In this document: positions 52,492-62,239 of the stretch, piece by piece | How the letters are laid out: each line of letters opens with the position of its first letter | Numbering within the stretch: position 1 is the first letter of the stretch | DNA from: Trichobilharzia szidati | Taxonomy: Eukaryota > Platyhelminthes > Trematoda > Strigeidida > Schistosomatidae | NCBI GenBank assembly: GCA_944472155.2 | Contig: OX235271.1 | Coordinates: forward strand, 38,552,633 to 38,616,632 | Direction: 5' to 3' | DNA length: 64,000 bases | Notes under the pieces: model-generated | Database searches by the model: none | What the model was told of the DNA's origin: nothing | The model's input: the letters and a program-made list of their open reading frames with translations, nothing else | Translations under genes and position numbers: made by a program

Positions 52492-54640
52492 TACCACCTG
52501 GTGGCTATTAGAAATCATGAAATTAAGTCTAATGCCTCTTTCAATTGACCTTTCCTTGTAAACACTAATAATTTTTCCATCACTTGTTCACTGATGCCCA
52601 ATATTAGCAACCATGGCGTACCGACTAACCTATTTGTCATTTGTTATCGAAATATCCCTTTACTTTATTAAGTGCTGATGTTACATGTGAAATCTGGAAG
52701 TAAACCTCAGTGATCCAACTACTTCTTTTGTTTTTAACGCTTTCTATAACACTTATTGATAATATTGGACGAAACTGGATCCCAGATTCAACGTTCAGCA
52801 TTCAGTCACATGGACAGCAGACGAATCATTCTGAGCAAATCAACTTCAGAAAGTATTTTCAAAATGAACTAGATTTTCTCATAAAACATTCAATAAATAA
52901 GTGGATAGAAGTTGTCTCAGTACGACGTTGTAGTTACTTACCACTCCATGGAAAAACTACAGGTCCTCTCTGAACTAGTTCAAGTTCTATTTACAGACTT
53001 TAATTCAACGTACCTGGAGATTAATTCCTATGGAGATAGGAGAAAAAACTGTATCAATATTGAATTCATTATAAAAGAAATGAAATTATAATACCGTGCC
53101 ACTTCTTCTCCTACTGTGACGACGTCTAGTACATTTTACACAGTGAATAATTCCTTATATGATACTTCCATTAACTCTGTCCTTGCAGGCCAGCTGAATG
53201 CAGTGACCTAGATGGAAAAGTACTTTTCAGTGACAGTGCATAGGAATAGAAACATCTCGAATCTCCTAGTTGATACCACATTATATTACTTAGATATCTG
53301 TATGTCGTAGTTTGCCATGTCTTCCGAATCTTCCAACTCGTGGAATTTCTATACCAAAGAAAACTATGATGATCAGAATGCATCACTGCTTATTTATGAG
53401 AATAGATTTCGAGTCACTTTTAATTGGATCAGTTGGCTACTTCATTGTATTTTAATTCCAATACGTACCACTCGAGATCGCCACCGATGGTCCACTATAT
53501 CGGGTTTGATTCCTTTTGGTTGTCACTCCACTTATGTTCTGTGAACCCTAACTATTTTTTTGTTGTCGCAGAAGACTTCGGTCTAAGCCTATAACATAGT
53601 GTCAAGTCCAAAATAAATCAGAAACCTTACTCGGGGTACTATTTGAATAATTTTACTGAAGCCTACAAGCATAGTTTACTACACTAATCTGTTGTTATAA
53701 ACACCAGATTTGTAATATGTGGTGAGTCTAAAATCGGTCCATTTACAACAATAATGGTTGATATATTAACATTTACCTGACTGAAGCAATTAGACAAACA
53801 ACTACCTATATACAGATTGAATTTTGCTGACCTATTTGTATCATCGAGCGATGGAAAATTAAAATCTCTCTTGTTGAACATGGTTCTTCTGTTAATGTAA
53901 GTGAAACCAGCCATTCGGAAAAGTTTTAAAAGTGGTGGAGACCGAGTTAACAGGAGGTTCGTGATATTATGGTACTTAGTCTTACCTATGTCACTACCTG
54001 TTTGTAATAACTCATCTAAATGACACGTGATCTTTTATGCTTGGTCACAGTACATTACTACGTATTCTTCTCTCCTTAGATTTCTGGTTTTTCGGAGTTC
54101 ACCCTAGGCGGCTTATCTTTTTACTTGCCTACATGCATAACGTCGACCAGTTTCCTTTCCTGAAGACTTCACCAAACCACTCCGACACCCTTCTGTGAAT
54201 CCAAATCAGCATTACCGCAACTGTTAAATGTGGCGATTTAGAAAGCGTGTGTATTTTGAACAACATTTCGGTAAGAGCATAGCATAACCGTTTCTACCTA
54301 TTTAAAATCAAATTCATAACGCTTGCAGCACCAGCATCTTATGGCACTAACCGTTGGTCGGAGAACTTCATACCCTATGTTCATGGTACTATAGCTACTT
54401 CTCCGTAGCTTTCATTGAATGTCTAATTCCTTCATCAAACGATCAGTCTTAAAAAAGATCAATTCAGGGCGTGGATTCAGGTGATTTGAACTGAATTGAA
54501 CCGAGCATCCCACCGATGAACTCATCCCCAAATAAGCAACTTTGATTCGGCTAGCAAATAGTACCGCTGGAGGTGAATAGTCGCCAAACATCATACAATA
54601 TATAAACACCTGGCTAATTAGTCGGTTTACTTATTTGATT
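52492..54640. other. 2.1-kb island without recognised repeats
   Basis: It is the longest stretch in the window where I see no transposable element. It holds one 87-codon frame (52710-52973) and a few shorter frames. It may be single-copy host DNA, intronic or intergenic. Confidence 0.4.
52711..52973 (+). other. Unrecognised open frame after an AG, possible exon
   Basis: The frame has no ATG start and is preceded by ACCTCAG, which could be a 3' splice site. It reads a hydrophobic segment (IQLLLLFLTLSITLI), then DNIGRNWIPDSTFSIQSHGQ and QNELDFLIKHSINKWIEVVS, ending RRCSYLPLHGKTTGPL and a TGA. I do not recognise a family. The upstream bases are not pyrimidine-rich, which weakens the exon idea. 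Confidence 0.25.
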
Positions 54641-54643
54641 ATT

Positions 54644-55960
54644 ATTATTGTTTCCTTGGGTTCCTAGTGGAACATAGGGCTTTAACTGCACGCCTCCGCT
54701 TGCTTCTGTCTTCTGCCTTACTTTTCACCTGCATCCATGTTAGTCCACACTGTTTCAACTCCTCTTCACACGATCTCCTCCATGTCACCCTTGGACGTAC
54801 CACCCTCCACTTCCCTTCCGGGTTCCACTCGAGCAATGGCCTGACGCGCGATGTCACCCAGCGGTCTCCTCAGCGAGTGTCCAATCCATCTCCAATTTTT
54901 CCTGCATATTTGTTGAGCGATTAGTTCGTGTTTTGTTTCTTCCCATAGTTTCTTGTTGGTGATTCTTTGCGACCGTCTAATCCTGAGTATAGAACGAAGA
55001 CAGCTGTTGATAAAGGTCTGCAACAGGCTGTTGGAAATATTCTTTTGGACCCGCCGCCAAGTTTCTGATCCGTATGGAAGAACTGACTGACTTGACGTTT
55101 GTATTGAAAATCCGAATTTTGTTGTTGATGCAGGCTGAGTGACAGCGGAAGATTTCCAGATTGGTTTCAGGTTGATGAATGTGTTTCTCGCCTTCCCGAT
55201 TCTCGCTCGGTTTGACATCCTCGTCCGTTCCTCGTGTAGTTGAGACAATGCTCCCTGGATAATGAATGAATGAATGAAGTAACCTCTTTCAAATCCCTCC
55301 CGTTGATGGTGATTGGCGCTGGATGTTGCTGCTGCTGTTGTTGTTGTTGGTTGGTTATTTTCATAACCTCCGTCTTGTCTATGTTCACCTGGAGTCCTGT
55401 GTTTGCTGCTTCTTCGGCCAGGTTGTCGGTTTTCGCTTGTAAGTCTTCGATTTTGTGTGACATCAAATATAAATCATCCACGCGCGAAATCCAGGTCTTC
55501 TAGGTTCTTCACGTCGGTCCAGAATATCCCTGTCTTCTCGTTTCCCACTGTCTGATGCATAATTCAGTCCACCACAATTAGGAATATCATTGGTGATAAT
55601 AAGCACCCTTGTCTGACTCCTGTGTTTACTCGAAACGCCTCGCTGAGTTTTCCGTTGTGGATCACTTGACATGTGCCGTTGTCGTACAGCTGTTGAATAA
55701 GGTTGATGAATATTTAGGGTACGCTGTAGTACTTGAGTAGTTTCCAAATTACTTAGCGGTTAACGCTGTCGAAGGCCTTCTCAAAGTCTATAAAGTTGAG
55801 GTAGAGGTTTGATTGCCATTGCATGCTTTTTCCGATGATGATGCGTAGAGTTGTAATTTGGTCAGAACATGATTTGCCTTTCCTGAATCCAGCTTGTTCT
55901 GGTCGGAATTCTGTATCCAGTGCGTCTTTTATTCTCTCCAGGAGTACTAATACATTTTAT
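54644..55960 (-). mobile_element. RTE LINE (SR2/Perere-3-like), longest copy
   Basis: It covers the RT palm to the end of the element on the minus strand, closing with CCCTATGTTCCACTAGGAAC then CCAAGGAAACAATAATAATA. It is 5'-truncated at about 55960. The CAA-repeat between RT and C-terminal domain (55324-55350) is kept. Confidence 0.9.
54650..55955 (-). pseudogene. RTE LINE reverse transcriptase and C-terminal domain
   Basis: Blocks on the minus strand are EFRPEQAGFRKGKSCSDQIT, then LNFIDFEKAFDSVNR (motif A), NTGVRQGCLLSPMIFLIVVD (motif B), then LDFA and DDLYLMSHKIEDLQAK with extra bases splitting the F-A-D-D box (motif C). A poly-Q linker, ITINGRDLKEVTSF, IGKARNTFINLKPIWKSSAV, RITNKKLWEETKHELIAQQI and CRKNWRWIGHSLRRPLGDIA follow. 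There are several frameshifts and a stop after SVNR. Sequence is otherwise well preserved. Non-functional. Confidence 0.9.
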
Positions 55961-56188
55961 CTTATATAATGACTTCAGTACTACATCCAGGGATCACAAA
56001 CATGACATTTACTTAAAAAATATAGATTTTGAAAGCTAACCGTCATTATTAAATTATTGTATCTAAGTGTCAATCTTTTTAAACATTGAATTAGTGATAT
56101 AAAAAACACTTTTGTTGTCCATAATCCAAATCATTTTTGTCATGTTTGGTTTGTTTTTCATCTCTATTCAGAACAAGGAAAAAAAGCC

Positions 56189-57332
56189 AAGTTAAACTTT
56201 AAGCACCACTAACTACCAATGGAGTGCAACCACACAACTGACCTTGACTGATCTATTGAGTTTCATCCACGTTAGTTGAAGCTTCTATCCCTCTTGATTC
56301 GAGTCAAATGCCTGCTCTAACTCAGCTGCATTTGCAGTTAGGTGAGGATAAGGTTTTTTTAGCAGGATTGCTTGGATACGGGGTTGATTAGGAAAGAAAG
56401 GATTTGCCCATGTGGAGGTGCCATAAGTATAAAAAGCTTCAGCAGGTGGGTTGATAGATATGTGCAGCGTTGTACGGTTTGTTTGAGACGAGTTAGTGCC
56501 AGAGAAGGTAAGCTGATCATTCTGATATTTCGTAGGAACATTTATTGGCAGATCCCATTTGTCCATAACCCAGATTTCGTTTATTTGTAATTACTGGATT
56601 TTAAAACAGCCTGTGAGAGGTGCAGCTACTGAAACTGAAAATAGTTCAATGGTAGCAACACTGCAGGGATATCGCGTCGTGGAAAATGGAGAGAGTTATT
56701 TAGTCATTGGGAGAAGGTATCATCGTACATGTGGATGAAACTGTCTTATTAAAGAGAAAATGCAACTGTGATCATGAACGGGCAAATAATGTTTGGGTAA
56801 TTGTTTTATATGACATATATATACAGAAAGGATTCGTTGAGACGATAGCAGATAGAAAGTCAACTACCTTAATACCAATTGTCACTCAACTTGTGAAACA
56901 AGGATCTACAATTCATACAGATAAGTGAAAAGGTTATAACTCCCTGTCATCCCTTGAATATATTCACCAGAGAGTCAACCATTCTAGTGATTTTGTGGAT
57001 CCCATTACAGGGACACATATCAATTCTATAAAAGTCTTTTGAGAAGGGCTAGAAAACAGGATTAAAACCAATAATGGATTTCAAAAGGATATCCGTTAGA
57101 TGATTATATGTATAGGATATGGTATAACTCTTTCAATGACACTCCTTTGCTAAACTGGGAGATATTTTTATCACAAGTGAGAGAAAAGTATCCTATGTAA
57201 CAGTTTTATACAGTTTTTATGCTTTTTTTTCATAAACATATGTATTGCATACCCAAGTGTTTCTCCTTCATATGACTGGCACATTCAAAGTTATTTGCTG
57301 ATTGCTCGTTATTGGTGCTTAAAGTTTAACTT
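56189..57332 (+). mobile_element. Merlin-type DNA transposon
   Basis: GTTAAACTTTAAGCACCA at 56191-56208 and its reverse complement at 57313-57330 form terminal inverted repeats; the pairing may extend two bases outward. A transposase gene of the IS1016/ISXO2 (Merlin) type fills the inside. I saw no clear 8-9 bp target duplication. The right end runs into a 31-bp palindrome (57327-57392). Merlin elements are known from schistosomes. Confidence 0.82.
56360..57199 (+). pseudogene. Merlin transposase (IS1016/ISXO2-like DDE), broken
   Basis: The N-terminal zinc ribbon reads ERICPCGGAISIKSFSRWVD then RYVQRCTVCLRRVSAREGK (56396-56510). The catalytic domain starts GEGIIVHVDETVLLKRKCN, giving the first aspartate at 56734-56736. 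IHTDK gives the second at 56920-56922. HINSIKVF is the third catalytic region. The end reads YPLDDYMYRIWYNSFNDTPL. In-frame TGA codons follow HTDK (56926) and KVF (57040), and frameshifts lie near 56590-56700 and 57080. It is inactive. Confidence 0.82.
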
Positions 57333-57392
57333 TGCCGGAAAAAGCATGTACACTTTGTAACCAAAGTGTACATGCTTTTTCCGGCAAAGTTA
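57327..57392. repeat. 31-bp perfect palindrome with 4-base loop
   Basis: The left arm 57327-57357 and right arm 57362-57392 are exact reverse complements (TAACTTTGCCGGAAAAAGCA and on). It begins inside the right terminal repeat of the Merlin element. Confidence 0.92.
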
Positions 57393-57394
57393 AG

Positions 57395-57820
57395 ATGGGT
57401 TTTTTCTTTTTACTGTCAAACAAAATAAACAACTGTGAACAGGAGTGAATTCACAAGTATTCCTTGTTCAATTGAACATGATTGTTTAAAAACATGAAAA
57501 CATGTTTAAAGCATAAAACGAGTTAACTGTACCCAATAATAACTTTCAAATCTGTGTCAGGTGAGTTAAAACAAATAGATGATGAAAAAATAGGAGAATG
57601 AAAATGAAGTGTTAGAAATATGAACAGCATTCATCTAATAAAGTAATTTGTATAATGCTAATGAACTTTTGACACTTTCACGTTAACAAAAGTGAAGTTT
57701 ACGTTTATGTAAAATAAAAATAAAAGAAGTTTTAAAAATAATTAAAAAGTGATTTTTGAAAACAACTGTTCAGTGACTTTTAACTTTAGTGTAGTCTAAT
57801 AATTCGACATGTAAAAAAGG
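57395..57820. other. Unassigned DNA
   Basis: I see no gene or recognised repeat. Confidence 0.35.
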
Positions 57821-57829
57821 TTATGTAGA

Positions 57830-58395
57830 TGCGGAACTGACGAGGATATCAAAGCGAGGATCATCGGGAAAGAAAGTGGAGGTCAACAGCACTACTCAGC
57901 ATGAAAAATAAGATCTGGATTTTCAACTTCAATGTGAAGTCTGTGCTACTTACTGTACGGATCAGAGACTTGGAGCCGCGTCACAAAGGACACTTCAAAC
58001 AAACTGCAGACCCTCATCAACAGCTGTCTTCGCTTAATACTACTCAAGGTCAGATGACCGGCCAGAAAAGATCAGCAACCAACCAGGAACAAACTGTGGA
58101 ACAGATATGCAGGAAGCAAAGGAGGTGGATTGGCCACACTCTGAGAAAAAAACCATCAAGTAACATCACAAGCCTGGTCATCACTCGAGTGGAACCCGAA
58201 TGGGAAGTGGCAAGTTGGTCATTAGTGTGAGGGTGACATGGAGGAGGTGGTGATGCAAAGTGAAGTCGAAAGCATGCGGACAGACATGGAGCCAGGTGAT
58301 GAAAACGTTAGTGGAGAATTGAAAGCAATGAAGACGTGTGGCTGAAGCCCTGTGTTCCTCTAAGAACTAAAGGAAACAATAATAATAATGTCTTA
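57830..58395 (+). mobile_element. RTE LINE 3' fragment
   Basis: The frame from 57901 reads KNKIWIFNFNVKSVLLTVRI, then TADPHQQLSSLNTTQGQMTG and RKQRRWIGHTLRKKPSSNIT, ending EWEVASWSLV. The end has TGAAGCCCTGTGTTCCTCTA then AGAACTAAAGGAAACAATAA. This is the C-terminal end of an RTE LINE with a deletion where the L-Y-G-S-E-T-W block should be. Confidence 0.84.
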
Positions 58396-58915
58396 TAGTG
58401 TTAACCACAAAATGTAGTAATACTGAGATTAAAAACATATAATGGGTAGCAGTATGTCAACAAAAAGGAGGCACTATTTCAATCAGAAGTGCCATTATTG
58501 AACATCTAATCAGTACTTCCCAAAAAATCTCAACTGATTCATTCAAAGTCATTTACAAAGTCAACAGAAACAGCAGTGTGTTTCTGCAACAGGCACCGAA
58601 ACGTTGAAGCTTTGTGTTCAAAAGAAATTAGTCCAACCTCTACAACTACCATGGATCTAGTCCGATATGTTCCCTTAGCCTCCGATTTTTTTTGATTTTT
58701 TTGTTCGCTGTGTGTGTGATTCTCCTCTCTGTCTTCATTCAATTCATCCTATTTTTTTCAGTTATAGAAACAGTTATTTTAAGTTTGTTTCCATGCTTTT
58801 CCTGCTCACATTTGTAATTCGTTCAAAATAACTATTTTACAGTTATGTTCAAATCCTGTGAAATTTTTGTTTCTAAGCTTCTCGTAATCCATCTCAATTT
58901 GAAAATAACTATCAC

Positions 58916-59372
58916 GAGTTGATCACGGACTGATATCAGTTAGAGAACCATTGAAAACCAGGGAGTACTGGACAGCTGCTGTTTCATCCTAGTTTGGGAG
59001 TCATCGGCAGTACGCACCCACTGGGATTCGAACCCAGGACCTTCCGGTTACAAGGCAAGCTCGTATGCCATTCAGACCCTGGGACTCGAGTCAATGGCCA
59101 GTCCATGAATTCTAGCTTCTACCAATTCGTGATTTAGCGCAACCCCAACCATTGTCGTTGGTGGGACATCCATCCACACACGTGACATCTAATTGGACCT
59201 CACTGGTCACGACTTCTCACTAGAACTCCAAGAAGCTCCAACCTGTAGCAAGTCACTAGCGAGCATCAGATAAATTTTCTATAGTTTTGGTTTGTAAGGA
59301 TTAGTTATGTTTTACGAGTTGATCACGGACTCGTAAAACATAACTAATCCTTACAAACCAAAACTATAGAAA
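58916..59372 (-). mobile_element. SINE-2 insertion nested in PLE, 14-bp TSD, fold-back end
   Basis: A near-complete SINE-2 lies on the minus strand (58916-59265). Beyond its 5' end comes another SINE-2 tail (59275-59319), which turns back as an exact 45-bp inverted copy (59329-59373). AAAATAACTATCAC frames the whole at 58902-58915 and 59373-59386. It thus consists of a unit, a piece of the preceding unit, and a fold-back. Confidence 0.87.
58965..59013 (-). ncRNA. Hammerhead-like motif in SINE-2
   Basis: On the minus strand GTACTG (59008-59013) and CAGTAC (58965-58970) make a 6-bp stem I. The core is CCGATGA (U4 to C). GAAA is present. Stem III is longer than in other copies (ACAG with CTGT around CAG). 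Stem II is imperfect. Confidence 0.62.
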
Positions 59373-59524
59373 AAAATAACTATCACCTTTTATTCGCCTT
59401 TGTTACTATGTGGAATCAAGTAAAAATTGTATCTATGTAAAATTATGTATTTAAATGTGATTGTACAGCTTTTGAAAATGAAATCGCTAAAAAGATATCT
59501 TTGCTGAACTTCTTGTTCTCTTCT

Positions 59525-60180
59525 TTCAAATATATAATTATTCAGATCACTCCTGGGCAAGGACAAATAATTGCTGCATAATCTTCTTCTGAATACATAG
59601 TCTAGGACTGCTCTTTTGAACGTCAATAGATTCGTATACATGCAGGCCATTAAAAAAAGAAGAAAAAAGACCTAAAGAGATGCGATAAATCACTATGATA
59701 GCATTCTTGTTATCCAGTAAGAGACAACTATCAACAAAATAGAACAGAGTTGGAGTTCAAGCAAATCTTAGTCTAAATAATAGAAAAAAAAACATTTTTG
59801 AGGAATAATACGAGCTCGTTTCATTTCGTGGATTCTCTTCAACTGACAACATGTTGGACAAGATCATATTAAAAGTTCTAAAATGCCGTTTGAACATACT
59901 TTTCATGGTAATCTGGAATTATAGATAGAAAGTGTAAGCAACATAATTCCATAGATGATGTAAGTAGACGTATTATTCTGTGTCAAAAGAGTACCTGTTT
60001 ATTTGGTATTTAGGCCAGGGGTTTTACAGTTCAGATTTCTTTTGGAAACAAAGACTGACGATAGACAAAACACAAGACCGAACAACAGAGTGAATTTGTA
60101 CATTCTATGATAGAGAGTTCAAAAGGGTGGGAGTGAATAGTTAAGCAAAACTATAACATAAACAAAACAGTTAAGTGGAA
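59525..60180. other. Unassigned DNA
   Basis: I see no gene or recognised repeat. Confidence 0.35.
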
Positions 60181-60186
60181 GTGAGT

Positions 60187-61142
60187 TCTTGATATAAGTA
60201 TAAAACTTGGGCACTGTGGTAGAGCATAACTCCATTATGGATAAGATTTTATTTTGATGAATCACACAGTGTTGTACAGTAATATTAACTGATGACGTTT
60301 CGAGCACAAACTATTGCTCATAATCATATCAAGTTACTCACACAACTTTTTCCTTCATTTATATATATGTATGGAATTGACTAGATATTTGAATTAAAAT
60401 CAATATGAGATAATGTACATTCAGAAATAATAGTACGAGTGTTATTAATCCATTACAATTAGATGGGAAATAAAAATAAAAATAATTGTGGAACTAGTAA
60501 TGACAACATAAATAAGAGAGAATATAAGTCATCCACTGTTATACCATATAAGGAAGGGACATCTGAGACCCTACGTAGGATTCTTAATAAAGCAGGAATT
60601 AGGATGGCATTCTAACCTACAAACTCACTCAGGGACAAGCTCTGTAGGTTAAAGGATCCTGTTGGCCCAATTAAACAAAATTATATAATTTACAATATAC
60701 CTTGCAATGACTGTGAAGTCAACTACATAGGTCAGACTAGTAGCTCGGGGGTAGTCAGATTATCAGAACATAAGAATTTAGCTAAGGGAAGAATGGTTGA
60801 CCCTGAAAAGATAAGTAATTTAGAAAAATGCTCAGCAATTGCACTTCACGCGTTAACGAACAACCACACAATAGGGTGGGATAGGGTTAAAATTCTAAAG
60901 AGCAACATAGGTAGGTGGAGACAGAGGTTGATAACGGAATCCTTGTTCATTGAGTGTACATGCATATACATGTACATAATATCATATCACCTTGATATGA
61001 TTATGAGCAGCAATAAATTGTGCTCGAAACGTGGTCATGAGTAAATATTACTGTATAGCACTGAGGGACTTTATCAAAATAAATTTCATCCAAAATGGAA
61101 TTATACTCCACTATAGTACATAAGTTTTATTCTTATATCAAG
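60187..61142 (+). mobile_element. PLE-A copy with inverted 5' tail, well preserved
   Basis: An inverted tail (60187-60400) is followed by linker and nuclease coding (60520-60965) and the plus-strand tail (60975-61142). The tail includes ATGATTATGAGCAGCAATAA then ATTGTGCTCGAAACGTGGTC. This copy gives the clearest order of parts for the PLE-A family. I found no clear TSD. Confidence 0.86.
60540..60962 (+). pseudogene. PLE-A linker and GIY-YIG endonuclease
   Basis: It reads VIPYKEGTSETLRRILNKAG, a stop after IRMAF (60614), then TNSLRDKLCRLKDPVGPIKQ, IIYNIPCNDCEVNYIGQTSS and VVRLSEHKNLAKGRMVDPEK, ALTNNHTIGWDRVKILKSNI, RWRQRLITESLFIE. With a single in-frame stop it is the best PLE-A nuclease here. 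The N-I-P-C-N-D-C lead and N-Y-I-G-Q-T core are intact. Confidence 0.87.
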
Positions 61143-61271
61143 GAGAGATGGACTAGATTGCAGAGAGGAGAAATGCAGAAGGCATGAAATGAGGATCAAA
61201 GAAGTAGAACATAATTACTTTTTCAATTTTATATTATTCCACCACTGTATATTATTCTGCTAATATAAACA

Positions 61272-61375
61272 AACTGCCGGTGATTACCAAACTAGGATGA
61301 AACAGCTGTCCAGTACTCCTTGGTTTTCAATGGTTCTCTAACTGGTATTGATCCGTGACTAACTCGTCAAAACAA
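61272..61375 (+). mobile_element. SINE-2 3' fragment
   Basis: GCCGGTGATTACCAAACTAG then GATGAAACAGCTGTCCAGTA and the tail to CGTGACTAACTCGTCAAAAC match the SINE-2 hammerhead and 3' part. Confidence 0.75.
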
Positions 61376-61379
61376 TGGA

Positions 61380-61725
61380 GAAGGTTTGTAGCTAAGTTAG
61401 ATGAATTTGGTGTAGTTATCTTCTCTGAACTGGGTGCGTTACTTACACAGCTTTCATTGCATTATGAATCAACATCCTCAGAATATACTAAAACTTGAAG
61501 TAAGCTTTCAAAATTTCTCCTCGAGTTTATTAGTCATCTCTCCAGGTGACCTAGAACGCCGTGATCCGTTGTTGTTTTTTTTTGTTTTCACACCCACTAG
61601 TCTACTTGTATTAGTATTGATTCTTTACTTGACTTGAAATTTGACCCCTTGTGTATGAGATTTCCTTCTTTTGAATTAGTGAATCTTGTCTATGTAAGTG
61701 TATCTGTTGATTGTCAATTCACTTG
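61380..61725. other. Unassigned DNA
   Basis: A 67-codon frame at 61434-61637 shows no motif. No recognised repeat. Confidence 0.35.
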
Positions 61726-61727
61726 AA

Positions 61728-62235
61728 TACCAAGCTTTCACAATTTCTCCGGTTTTTTGCTGTTTCCTCTATATAATATGTCAACGTTGTCCCAATCGAG
61801 TTGACGTCTGTGATTGTCTGTATGCAGCGATATGCAGGAATGGATATCATGTCTTTTGATGGCCAGCTTATATTCACGGATGCGAAAACGAAGTGGATGT
61901 CCACTTTGGCTAGTATAGTGATTTTCGGAGTATTTGCAATTGATTTTGTAGATGATGTTGGTTCTGCCTATTTTTGCTGTTGAATCTTTCGGTTGACACA
62001 GAGCCAAGTGAAGTGATTTTGATGGTTTTTTGCGATATCAATTCCTAAAGGTATGAATAGTCTTTTAATAATTTCTGAGACTTTCTTTGTTTATGGTTAA
62101 ACGATTTTCTTTGTGTTTCTCATTGCGAATCTGTGATTTGGTTGGTTGGCTGACTTCAGAGTAGACGTCTTTTGATGAAGTTTCTTGGATATCAGTTTTT
62201 TTTGGCAGACGTCCATAAGATATTTTTTTCTTCAA
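61728..62235 (-). mobile_element. PLE-C copy, linker and nuclease
   Basis: On the minus strand it starts near 62230 (YGRLPKKTDIQETSSKDVYS) and runs through the nuclease to about 61728. The tail is lost. Its 5' side abuts the CR1-like LINE. Confidence 0.8.
61738..62010 (-). pseudogene. PLE-C GIY-YIG endonuclease remnant
   Basis: The minus-strand frame reads LCQPKDSTAKIGRTNIIYKI, then NCKYSENHYTSQSGHPLRFR and IREYKLAIKRHDIHSCISLH, then LDWDNVDILYRGNSKKPEKL. In the nuclease core Y-I-G is Y-T-S, and the second lead cysteine (C-x-x-C) is S, so catalysis would be lost. Confidence 0.82.
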
Positions 62236-62239
62236 TTTT

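Larger units (their letters stand above)
58460..59520 (+). mobile_element. PLE-B/D 3' part, interrupted by SINE-2
   Basis: Coding remnants at 58470-58660 correspond to the nuclease C-terminal half, with the equivalents of I-R-S-A-I-I-E-H-L and F-K-V-I-Y-K-V (58535-58565). The tail resumes after the SINE-2 (59387) and ends GAAATCGCTAAAAAGATATC then TTTGCTGAACTTCTTG at about 59512. Confidence 0.74.

Noticed and set aside
55270..55503. Plus-strand frame with a poly-cysteine run
   Set aside because: It is the complement of the CAA/CAG-repeat linker of the minus-strand RTE LINE and not a gene.
56926..57042. Two in-frame TGA codons in the Merlin transposase as evidence of UGA recoding
   Set aside because: Both look like ordinary decay. 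The same gene has frameshifts, and schistosome nuclear genes use the standard code.
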